From NCBI RefSeq assembly GCF_009687885.1, contig NZ_BLAF01000005.1:147118-211117 (forward strand): DNA of 64,000 bases, in the 5' to 3' direction. Below are positions 57,436 through 64,000 of this stretch, piece after piece. Source of the DNA: Acrocarpospora pleiomorpha (GTDB lineage: Bacteria; Actinomycetota; Actinomycetes; Streptosporangiales; Streptosporangiaceae). The position numbers and the translations under genes were made by a program. The first letter of the stretch is position 1, and each line of letters starts with the position of its first letter. The notes under the pieces were generated by a model. That model did no database searches and was not told the DNA's origin. It saw nothing but the letters and a program-made list of their open reading frames with translations.

Positions 57436-60400
57436 CTACTGGACGGTGATGTTGTCCACCTCCACGGTGATGCCCTTCACCTGGTCGGTGGAGGTCTCGG
57501 TGGTGACCGTGCCGGTGCCGCCGGCCACGCCCTTCACCTTCAACGTGTACGTCAGCGACTCACCGGGAGCGCCAGGCGTGCTGGTGACCCGGTAGTCCGA
57601 GGTGACCCCGGTGCCGGCCGGGATCTGGCTTCCGGCGGAGCCGTCGACGTTCTCGGCGCCCACGGTCAGCCCGTACGCGTCACCCGGGTAGGGCAGTGCG
57701 CCCGGGTAGGTGTAGGTGATGTCCTCGACGCCGTTGACGCCGATCCACTGCTGGAACACCCGCTGGCTGCTCGTACCGAACAGGTTGAGCCGCCATTCCA
57801 GGACGATCCAGTCGCTGACGCCGTCCGTGAGCGTGGTGGCGAGGATGCCGGGCGCGCCCGTGCCGTCGAGGTCCGTCCAGAACGGCGCCAGCACGCCGTT
57901 CGGCCGGGCCGCGTCCGGCAGCGACTGCGGCGTGAACTGGATGTCCGCCGAGCCGTTGGTGCCGCCCGCCACCGCGTACCCGTTGGAGGTGACGCCGATC
58001 CGGGTGAACGTCTGCCCGGCGAACTGGAACGCCGGGACGGTGAAGTTCAGCGCCTGCTCGTCCCCGACCGGTATCGGCGTGACGCCGAACGCGTCCAGCG
58101 GGAGGTAGCCGAACAACTCGCCGGGGGCGATGACCGGCCGGTCGGGCTGCCTGCCGGAGAGCGTTTCCTGGACGGTGGCGGTCTGGGTGTCCACCATGGT
58201 GGCCCCGGTCACGCTGTTGAGGCGGAGCTTGGAATTCAGCGTGCTCGTAGCGGTGAGCTCGGTGTCCTCCAGCGTGTCGTTCTGGACGGTGACCGTACAG
58301 GTGGACTCGCCGGCGTTGCGGACGATGGTGGACGGCGCGCAGCTCTGCTCGAGCGGGATCGCGCCCTCCTTGCGGAAGAACGCCACCGGCAGGCGGTGGT
58401 CCTTGTTCCCGTCCTCCTGCCGGAGGTCGATCTCCCCGAAGTACTGCCCGTCCGGCAGCGCCGGCGCGCTGATCGTGATGGTCAGCTCGACGCTCCCGCC
58501 CGCCGGCACGTCGAACTCCGCCGGCGAGACCGTGATGGACGCGCCGCTGGTGGTCTTGCCGCGCGCGGTGTAGGAGACGGTCTCGTCGGTGACGTTCTTG
58601 ACGGTGCGCTTGGCGGTGATCACGCCCGGCATGGTGGGCGCGTTGATCGACGGGAGGTTGAGGTCGATCCGGTTGAGCGGGTCGTCCGCCGAGGCCATGA
58701 AGTTGGCCGCGGTCTCGTCGAGCGTGAGGACCGCGTCGTAGGCCTCGCCCAGGTCGATCCGGCCGCCGCCGGTGTCGAACGGGTCGGCCGGGGTGACCCG
58801 GTCCTCCTTGGTGACGTTGGTCCGCGCCGTGGTCTCCAGCGCCGACTTGACCTGCCCCGGCGTCCAGTCCGGGTGCAGCGAGCGCAGCAGCGCCGCCGCG
58901 CCCGCCACGTGCGGCGAGGACATCGAGGTGCCGGCGATGACCTGGAACAGGTTGCCGGGCGGGCCCTCCAGCGGCGACTCCGGCGTCGGCGTGGTCCCGG
59001 CCAGGATGTGCAGGCCGGGCGCGGTCACGTCCGGCTTGAGGAAGTCCCCGCCCGGCCCGCGCGAGGAGAACGTGGTGATCGAGTCACGCTGCCAGTTGGC
59101 CTTCGTACCCTGGGTGAACGTGGCCGTCGCGCCGGGCGTGGCGGCCAGGTGCGCCAGCATCACGTCGGTGGCCGGCTTGTCGATGTGCACGGCCGGCAGC
59201 CAGTGGTTGTCGGTCATGATGTCCAGCGGCGTGCTGTTGTAGAGGATCATGCCGACCGCGCCGCCCTGCCTGACGGCGAAGCCCTTCAGCACCCGGTTGG
59301 GCCCGCGCTCACACGCCACGATCTTCCCGGTGAACAGGCCGGGCGGCGCCGGGTTGATGCACAGCGGGTCGCTGTACGGCGGCGCCGACGCCAGAACCAC
59401 CGGCGCGGCCGTGTCGATGCCGGCCGTGATCGAGGAGCCCTTGATCGTCGGCCCGCCGGTGAAGGTGATGGTCGACTCGAACGTGCGCTTCTGCGTGGAC
59501 GCGGCCACCGTGGTCAGCCAGGGACCGCGGTGGTCGGTCGTGCCCGCGCCCGGCCCGGAGTTGCCCGCCGAGGCGGCCACGAAGACGCCGGCCGCGTAGG
59601 CGTCGAGGAACGCCAGCTCGACCGCGTCGCTGTACGGGTTCGCGCCACCCGAGATGGAGAAGTTGATCACCTTCACGCCGTCCAGGATGGCCTGCGCGAT
59701 CGCCTGGACCGAGTCGGTGGAGAAACAGCCCTCCGCGCCGCAGACCTTGTAGACGGCCACGTGCGAGGCGGGCGAGATGCCGTGGATCTTCCCGCGCGAG
59801 ATGCCGAGCGGGTTGGCGTCCGCCACCGGCCCGCCCGCCGACGTGGTGGCGGTGTGGGTTCCGTGGCCGTTGGAGTCACGCGCGCTGGTCGGGTAGACGT
59901 CGCCGCCGACGAGCGCGTTGTAGGTGGCGAGGAACGGCTGGCCCGAGATCAGCTTCCGGTTGCACACGAACACGTCCGAGGCCGGGGTCAGCGGGTTGTC
60001 GCCGAAGTTACAGGTACGCGGCGTCCCGTCGGCCTTCGGCGGGACAGCCGGGATCTCGGCGGTCTCCACGAAGGACGGGTGCTCCGGCCACGCCCCCGAG
60101 TCCAGGATGCCGACGATGACACCCTTGCCGGAGGACGGCGCGCCGCCGAGTTCGTTGTAGACGGGGGTGGCGCCGATGGCGTCCGGGCTGGAGTCCGTCA
60201 GCGGCTTCTCCAGCGTGTCCTCCTGCACGGCCGCCACACCCGGCAGCTTCAGCAGGTCCTTCGCCTCGTTGGCGGGCAGGGTGAGCGCGACGCCGCCGTA
60301 CACGGTGCGCAGCTTCTGGCCGACCTTCGCGCCCGCGACCTCCTCGGGCAGGGCGGCCAGGAACTTGTTCTCTATGCCCTCGATGTGCTTGACGTACTTC

Positions 60401-60765
60401 TTGGCGTCCGCGCTGCCGGGGTCCAGATCCTCCCCGGTCACCGCCGGGCTGGTGCCCGGCAGCCCGCTCAACCCGCCCTTGTAGGCGGCCAGCGAGTCGT
60501 AGTCCAGCTTCACGACAACGTTCACGGGCTCCGAGGAGCTCGACTTCAGCAGGCTCTCATCGCTCTTCGCCAGCTGCCCGGTGGCCGACTTGGCGCCGTA
60601 CACGAGCTCAGGATCGCCCAGCGGGATCGCGGTGAACGAGGGAGTCGGCGACGGGGTGGGATCCGCCGTCGCCGACCCTGCCGGGACCATTGCCGCGACC
60701 AGGCCGAGAACGGCCGCGACGCCGGTCAGACGTAAGTGCCTTGTCGAACGTGGCTTCCTTGACAC
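57436..60765 (-). CDS. Large secreted S8 subtilase with PA domain
   Basis: 1109 residues from GTG 60765 with GGAGG 4 nt upstream. Signal peptide 1-34 (ATA/DP). An inhibitor-I9-like propeptide is at about 80-190. The catalytic triad is Asp222 (GILDSG), His301 (GHGTHT) and Ser614 ([11 protein letters not shown]), with oxyanion Asn402. A protease-associated domain is inserted at about 440-560 between the His and Ser halves. Beta-sandwich domains follow, with a CXNP-like region (about 700-800) and a C-terminal module with [11 protein letters not shown]. It has no anchor. It resembles the lactocepin/plant-cucumisin group. Probably a nutrient-scavenging extracellular protease. Confidence 0.93.
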   Translation of the reverse strand: MSRKPRSTRHLRLTGVAAVLGLVAAMVPAGSATADPTPSPTPSFTAIPLGDPELVYGAKSATGQLAKSDESLLKSSSSEPVNVVVKLDYDSLAAYKGGLSGLPGTSPAVTGEDLDPGSADAKKYVKHIEGIENKFLAALPEEVAGAKVGQKLRTVYGGVALTLPANEAKDLLKLPGVAAVQEDTLEKPLTDSSPDAIGATPVYNELGGAPSSGKGVIVGILDSGAWPEHPSFVETAEIPAVPPKADGTPRTCNFGDNPLTPASDVFVCNRKLISGQPFLATYNALVGGDVYPTSARDSNGHGTHTATTSAGGPVADANPLGISRGKIHGISPASHVAVYKVCGAEGCFSTDSVQAIAQAILDGVKVINFSISGGANPYSDAVELAFLDAYAAGVFVAASAGNSGPGAGTTDHRGPWLTTVAASTQKRTFESTITFTGGPTIKGSSITAGIDTAAPVVLASAPPYSDPLCINPAPPGLFTGKIVACERGPNRVLKGFAVRQGGAVGMILYNSTPLDIMTDNHWLPAVHIDKPATDVMLAHLAATPGATATFTQGTKANWQRDSITTFSSRGPGGDFLKPDVTAPGLHILAGTTPTPESPLEGPPGNLFQVIAGTSMSSPHVAGAAALLRSLHPDWTPGQVKSALETTARTNVTKEDRVTPADPFDTGGGRIDLGEAYDAVLTLDETAANFMASADDPLNRIDLNLPSINAPTMPGVITAKRTVKNVTDETVSYTARGKTTSGASITVSPAEFDVPAGGSVELTITISAPALPDGQYFGEIDLRQEDGNKDHRLPVAFFRKEGAIPLEQSCAPSTIVRNAGESTCTVTVQNDTLEDTELTATSTLNSKLRLNSVTGATMVDTQTATVQETLSGRQPDRPVIAPGELFGYLPLDAFGVTPIPVGDEQALNFTVPAFQFAGQTFTRIGVTSNGYAVAGGTNGSADIQFTPQSLPDAARPNGVLAPFWTDLDGTGAPGILATTLTDGVSDWIVLEWRLNLFGTSSQRVFQQWIGVNGVEDITYTYPGALPYPGDAYGLTVGAENVDGSAGSQIPAGTGVTSDYRVTSTPGAPGESLTYTLKVKGVAGGTGTVTTETSTDQVKGITVEVDNITVQ

Positions 60766-60992
60766 GAAACCTCCATCAGGGACTGCGGGACTCGTCGCAC
60801 AGCAAAGAGGCGTCGCGCCACCCCCGGCAGGCGCCTTCAGGGCGCACGGAAGAGACTCAACCCTCCCCAGTGGTTGACGACGGCTTGACCACCGCTTGGC
60901 GGTAGTCCAGGCCTGATGGGGAGTTTAACTAGCCACCATTTCCCCCGCTAGATGCCGATTTGACATGGTGGGTGGCAATTTTGGGCGCGAGT

Positions 60993-60998
60993 TACACT
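60993..60998 (+). promoter_or_regulatory. -10 element of Smr-like gene
   Basis: TACACT, 6 nt before ATG 61005, without a ribosome binding site. The rest of the 239-bp divergent spacer shows only the ribosome binding site of the subtilase gene. Confidence 0.45.
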
Positions 60999-61004
60999 CA
61001 TCGC

Positions 61005-61259
61005 ATGAAGCTGAAGTTGGATCTCCACGACATCTTCAATAAGGGCGACCAAATCGACCGCGCCCTCAACGCGATCATCCAGGAGGCCCTGGCCAAGAAG
61101 GCCACCGAAGTCGAGATCATCCCCGGCAAGGGCTCCGGCCAGCTGAAGAAGAAGGTCCTCCGCTTCCTCGACCAGAAACACATCAAGGCCCTCTACCACC
61201 GCATCGACAAGGACGCCAAGAACCACGGCCGCCTGTTCGTGTACTTCCGGCATAAGTGA
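61005..61259 (+). CDS. Small Smr domain protein
   Basis: 84 residues from ATG 61005. It starts with KLKLDLHDIF (the D-L-H motif of Smr domains) and continues with EVEIIPGKGSGQLKKKVLRFL, which fits the G-x-G-x-G/L core. It is a single, minimal Smr domain without the MutS2 parts. Smr domains bind or nick nucleic acids in ribosome rescue (MutS2/SmrB), but the role of stand-alone actinobacterial copies is not known. It is probably leaderless. Confidence 0.8.
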   Translation: MKLKLDLHDIFNKGDQIDRALNAIIQEALAKKATEVEIIPGKGSGQLKKKVLRFLDQKHIKALYHRIDKDAKNHGRLFVYFRHK

Positions 61260-61304
61260 CATCTGGGCGGAGGCCCTCGGGCTCGGGAAGTGAACTCTGT
61301 TCGG

Positions 61305-61310
61305 CATAAT
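61305..61310 (+). promoter_or_regulatory. -10 element of IclR-type regulator gene
   Basis: CATAAT, 6 nt before GTG 61317. It supports this start over the GTG-like codons further upstream. Confidence 0.4.
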
Positions 61311-61316
61311 CGAACC

Positions 61317-62078
61317 GTGATCCAGTCTGTGGAGCGGGCGGCGTTGATTCTGCGGGCCCTGGGGGCGGGGGCGCCTCGGTTGGGGGTTACCGAGATCTCG
61401 GAGCGGGTGGGGCTGGCGAAGCCGACGGTGCATGGGTTGTTGCGGACGCTGGAGCGGCATGAGCTGGTCGTTCAGGACGCGGAGACGGGGAAGTACGCGC
61501 TGGGGCCCGCGGTGCTGCAGTTGGGGAACGCGTATCTGGATGGGTCGGAGTTGCGGGCGCGGAGTCTGTTGTGGGCGGATTCGCTGGCGCAGCGGGCCAA
61601 TGAGTCGGTGTGGGTGGCGACGTTGTCGGGGTCGCGGGTGATCGTGTTGCATCACGTGTTCCGGCCGGACGACATGATGCAGATCCTGGAGGTGGGGGCG
61701 GCCATTCCGTGGCACGCGTGCGCGCTGGGGCACGCCATCGCGGCGTATCACCCGAGGATTGAGGAGCTGTTCGAGGAGCCGCTGGTCGCGCTGACGGGGC
61801 AGACGCGGACGGAACGGGAGCAGTTGGAGGAGGCGCTCACCGCGGTGCGGCGGACGGGGATGGCCGTGGAGGATCAGGAGGCGGCGCTGGGGGACGCGGG
61901 GATCGCGGCGCCCGTCTTCACCAGGGGCGGGGTGGTCGCGGGGGCGATCGGGGTGGTGGGGCCGGCCGAACGGCTGCTCGGGGTTCGCCGGAACGATCTC
62001 CTGCTGGCGGTGCGGGAGTCGGCCCGGGCGCTCTCTCGTGACCTCGGGGCGCCCCGGAGCACATCCGCCTACGGGTGA
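61317..62078 (+). CDS. IclR family transcriptional regulator
   Basis: 253 residues from GTG 61317. The N-terminal winged helix (about 1-65) has ISERVGLAKPTVHGLLRTLERHELV. The C-terminal effector-binding GAF-like domain is full length (VLHHVFRPDDMMQ, IPWHACALGHAIAAY, GIAAPVFTRGGVVAGAIGVVGP). It is convergent with dhaM. IclR proteins often respond to small carboxylic or sugar-derived ligands and control nearby catabolic genes. Some actinobacterial glycerol operons are under IclR-type (GylR) control, so the dha genes are a possible target. That link is only positional. Confidence 0.9.
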   Translation: MIQSVERAALILRALGAGAPRLGVTEISERVGLAKPTVHGLLRTLERHELVVQDAETGKYALGPAVLQLGNAYLDGSELRARSLLWADSLAQRANESVWVATLSGSRVIVLHHVFRPDDMMQILEVGAAIPWHACALGHAIAAYHPRIEELFEEPLVALTGQTRTEREQLEEALTAVRRTGMAVEDQEAALGDAGIAAPVFTRGGVVAGAIGVVGPAERLLGVRRNDLLLAVRESARALSRDLGAPRSTSAYG

Positions 62079-62236
62079 CCTGCGATCTGGCTGGGGATGG
62101 GATCACGTAGCGCCTAACAGAATGAGCAGGTCGTCGCGTTACTCGCCGTTATCCGGCGCCGTTCACGCAGGTGGCGGTTCTCGCCGCACCGGCGCCAAGA
62201 GCGGCTGCGGCATTGGGCGTTTTAAGCAGGAGGGGA

Positions 62237-62620
62237 TCAGAGCTTGCCGATGTGGCGGGCTTCCTCGGCGGCGGTGAGGACGGCTTTGACGTCGGCGCCT
62301 CCGCCTGAGGTGACCAGGGCGGAGATGGCGCCCTCGACGAAGGGGGCGTCGGCGAGGAAGACCCGGGGGCGGGGGTGTTCGTCGAGGAGGGTTTTCGCGG
62401 TGAGGACGGCGCTGCCGAGGTCCATCAGGAGGATGACGCCGTCGCCCTGGTCGACGGTGGCGATGGCGTCGGCGACCTTGGTGATGCTGGTGCCGAGGCG
62501 GCCGTCGTCGGTGCCGCCGGCCGCCGCGATGGGGACGTCCCTGCCGCCGATCTGGGCGGCGAGTTCGGCCACTTCGACGGCCAGCTGGGGGCTGTGGGAG
62601 ATGAGCACGATGCCTACCAT
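62237..62620 (-). CDS. dhaM: Dihydroxyacetone kinase phosphoryl donor subunit (EIIA-Man type)
   Basis: 127 residues. A single EIIA-mannose-like domain begins MVGIVLISHSPQL, where His9 is the phosphorylated residue, and has the conserved GTDDGRLGTS and LMDLGSAVLTAK segments. E. coli DhaM carries extra HPr and EI domains. This short form needs separate PTS enzymes, none of which is in the window. It overlaps dhaL by 7 nt, so the two are made together. It re-phosphorylates the ADP on DhaL. Confidence 0.92.
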   Translation of the reverse strand: MVGIVLISHSPQLAVEVAELAAQIGGRDVPIAAAGGTDDGRLGTSITKVADAIATVDQGDGVILLMDLGSAVLTAKTLLDEHPRPRVFLADAPFVEGAISALVTSGGGADVKAVLTAAEEARHIGKL

Positions 62621-63246
62621 GTCCGGAATCCCGCCGTCCGGAGCGCGCTCAGCACCAGCGCGGTGGAGGCCGCGCCGGGGTCCTCGTGACCGGCGCTGCG
62701 CGAACCCAGGTAGCTGGCCCTGCCCTTGCGGGCCTGCAGCGGAATGGTGGCCCGCGCCCCTTCCTGCGCCGCCGCCGCGACCGCGCTCAGCGCGTCCTCG
62801 GGCTTCGCCCCCTCCTGTACGGCTTGCGCCAGCGCCCGCACCGCCGGAGCGAGCGCGTCCACCATCGTCTTGTCGCCCTCCACGGCCGCGCCCAGCTTCT
62901 GCACCCCGGCCAGGGCGGCGTCCAGCGCGGTCGACAACTCGGCGAGCGAAACGTCTGGAACATCCCCGAGGGACTTGCCCATCTGGCGGAACGCCGTCCC
63001 GTACAGGGGGCCGGACGCGCCGCCGACCTTGCGGATGAGCGTGGACCCCGCGAGCAGCAGCGCCGACCCGGGCGTCTCCGGCGGCGAGTCGGCCAGAGCC
63101 CGCCGGACCTCCCCGAAGCCGCGATCCAGGTTCGAACCGTGATCGGCGTCCCCGATGGCGGCGTCCAGCTGGGTCAGATGATCACGCTGAGCCTGTACGG
63201 CTGTCGCGATCTCCTCCATCCAGGCGACGAAGAACGAGGTGTCCAA
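62614..63246 (-). CDS. dhaL: Dihydroxyacetone kinase ADP-binding subunit
   Basis: 210 residues from TTG 63246, chosen because GGGAG lies 5 nt upstream and the length fits DhaL. The Mg-ADP site is formed by the conserved acidic motif GDADHGSNLDRG (about 32-43). STLIRKVGGASGPLYGTAF and the C-terminal RKGRASYLGSRSAGHEDPGA complete the family signature. DhaL keeps a tightly bound nucleotide that is recharged by DhaM and passes phosphate to dihydroxyacetone on DhaK. A 351-bp gap separates it from dhaK. Confidence 0.93.
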   Translation of the reverse strand: MDTSFFVAWMEEIATAVQAQRDHLTQLDAAIGDADHGSNLDRGFGEVRRALADSPPETPGSALLLAGSTLIRKVGGASGPLYGTAFRQMGKSLGDVPDVSLAELSTALDAALAGVQKLGAAVEGDKTMVDALAPAVRALAQAVQEGAKPEDALSAVAAAAQEGARATIPLQARKGRASYLGSRSAGHEDPGAASTALVLSALRTAGFRTW

Positions 63247-63296
63247 GAGAGCTCCCGGTCTGTATGCACGCAATGTGACGGATATTTCGAGTTATG

Positions 63297-63405
63297 CCCC
63301 CACCCGGCGGACATTACGGCACGCAGGGTGGGGGATGGCCAACGAGAGATCGGTGCCGGCTGCGAGGCCGGACCGTGGCCGAGTCCACGAACGGCTCGGC
63401 CACGG
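63297..63405 (-). other. Two perfect hairpins between dhaK and dhaL
   Basis: Hairpin one has 9-bp arms CCCCCACCC (63297-63305) and GGGTGGGGG (63326-63334). Hairpin two has 11-bp arms CCGTGGCCGAG (63373-63383) and CTCGGCCACGG (63395-63405). Neither has a U-tract on the minus strand. They may be processing, pausing or weak termination sites that set dhaK apart from dhaLM. Confidence 0.55.
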
Positions 63406-63425
63406 TGTCGAGGAACCAAATAAGA

Positions 63426-63597
63426 CAGTTCCTGGCTTGCGGTGGATCGGAAGCTGCGCTCCGACTGCAGTTCCTGGTTTGGGGTGAATCGAAGCCGCGT
63501 TCTGCTCCGACGACGGTAATTCCTGGTTGTGGCGGTTCGAAGCTGCGCTCCGTTCCGACGGCAGCTCCTGATTTGTGGTGGATCGGAATCGGTCTGA
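63426..63597 (-). repeat. Four tandem repeats of about 45 bp after dhaK
   Basis: Imperfect copies at 63426-63467, 63468-63516, 63517-63561 and 63562-63597. Each begins with a variant of CAGTTCCTGGTTTG and continues through GGTGGATCGGAAGCTGCGC and CTCCGACGG. The last copy ends at the dhaK stop codon. They lie in non-coding DNA, since each reading frame is broken or unlike any protein. They are directly contiguous, with no unique spacers. Confidence 0.85.
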
Positions 63598-64000
63598 CTA
63601 GCGGCCCCAGCGCAGCCCCGGGGTCTCGACCGGAGCGTCCCAAAGGTGGGTGAGTTCCTCGGTCAGGGCGCAGGTGGTGACGGAGAAGCCCTGCATGTCG
63701 AGGCTGGTGACATAGTTGCCGACCAGGCTGCGTACCGCGGTGGCCCCCTTCTCCTTGAGGTAGGCCGCGACCTCGGCGTACGCGATGTAGAGCTCCATCA
63801 GCGGCGTGCCGCCCATGCCGTTGACCAGCACCAGGAGCTCTCCGGAGACCGGAAGGTCGTCGTTGATCGCGTCCATCGCCACCCGGACGATCTCCCGCGC
63901 CTCGGCGTGCGCGGCGCGGGTCCGGCCGGGCTCGCCGTGGATGCCGATGCCCAGCTCGATCTCGGATTCGGTGAGCTCGAAAGTGGGTTTCCCGGCGGCG
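63598..64000 (-). CDS. dhaK: Dihydroxyacetone kinase substrate-binding subunit, 5' end outside window
   Basis: The last 133 codons of DhaK are present; the gene runs off the right edge. The active-site motif GIHGEPG is visible, in which the His forms a hemiaminal with dihydroxyacetone, followed by the family stretches LVLVNGMGGTPLMELY and VGNYVTSLDMQGFSVT. The C-terminus WDAPVETPGLRWGR is typical. With DhaL and DhaM it phosphorylates dihydroxyacetone using phosphoenolpyruvate through the PTS. Confidence 0.93.
   Translation of the reverse strand, partial: AAGKPTFELTESEIELGIGIHGEPGRTRAAHAEAREIVRVAMDAINDDLPVSGELLVLVNGMGGTPLMELYIAYAEVAAYLKEKGATAVRSLVGNYVTSLDMQGFSVTTCALTEELTHLWDAPVETPGLRWGR

Noticed and set aside
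63426..63597. A CRISPR array
   Set aside because: The units are directly contiguous and imperfect, without unique spacers, and there are no cas genes.

Overview
This is a high-GC (by eye about 70 percent) actinobacterial chromosome segment. Long stretches of gene order match what I recall from Mycobacterium and Streptomyces. The blocks are pyk / ANTAR regulator / polA / rpsA / coaE / uvrB (compare Rv1617-Rv1633) and pyrG / nudix / xerD / parA / scpA / scpB / pseudouridine synthase / cmk / der (compare Rv1699-Rv1713). GTG and TTG starts, leaderless-looking promoters, a four-domain ribosomal protein S1 and the accessory gene content suggest the order Streptosporangiales or a relative. That placement is inference. 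No phage, transposase, CRISPR array, rRNA or replication origin was seen.

Layout. 1-1169: a BpsA-like gene cut by the window edge. 1329-7317: gltBD (glutamate synthase) with a strong terminator. 7452-10326: a secreted subtilase, a DUF2784 membrane protein and a lipoprotein. 10436-12651: pyk, an unusual short tRNA with a CAA anticodon, and a PdtaR-like antiterminator. 12896-18903: a complete Liv-type ABC importer (livK, livH, livM, livG, livF) with a small lipoprotein between livK and livH. 19064-26272: thioesterase, polA, polysaccharide deacetylase, rpsA, acetyltransferase, coaE. 26359-32568: an accessory segment between coaE and uvrB, with a pair of WXG-motif proteins, a lipoprotein, a Spo0M homologue and two adjacent SPFH (band 7) proteins. 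32727-36202: uvrB, DUF4126 protein, hexapeptide acyltransferase.

36361-48940 is the conserved core block: pyrG, ADP-ribose pyrophosphatase-like nudix, xerD, parA, scpA, scpB, rluB-type enzyme, aroH, tyrA, cmk, der. It carries three oddities. XerD has an in-frame glycine-rich repeat insertion. A family of direct and inverted repeats lies between parA and scpA. The pseudouridine synthase has a very long Arg/Asp/Gly-rich repetitive N-terminus. 49012-50897: a NarL/DesK-type two-component pair, convergent with a membrane-anchored multicopper oxidase and its small membrane partner (50894-53205). 53392-56028: a MarR, LprG-like lipoprotein and 14-TM MFS exporter cluster resembling lprG-p55 of mycobacteria. 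56103-60765: phosphopantetheinyl transferase, CBS-pair protein and a large PA-domain subtilase. 61005-62078: a small Smr-like protein and an IclR regulator. 62237-64000: the PTS-type dihydroxyacetone kinase genes dhaK (cut by the window edge), dhaL and dhaM. DhaK and dhaL are separated by hairpins and four tandem repeats of about 45 bp.

The most interesting signals are the parA-scpA interspersed repeats, the XerD insertion, the repeats that split the dha operon, the class-I tRNA with a leucine anticodon, the double-SPFH/Spo0M operon and the WXG pair. I did not find a single unambiguous new defence or biosynthetic system. The coaE-uvrB accessory segment is the best candidate for undescribed biology.
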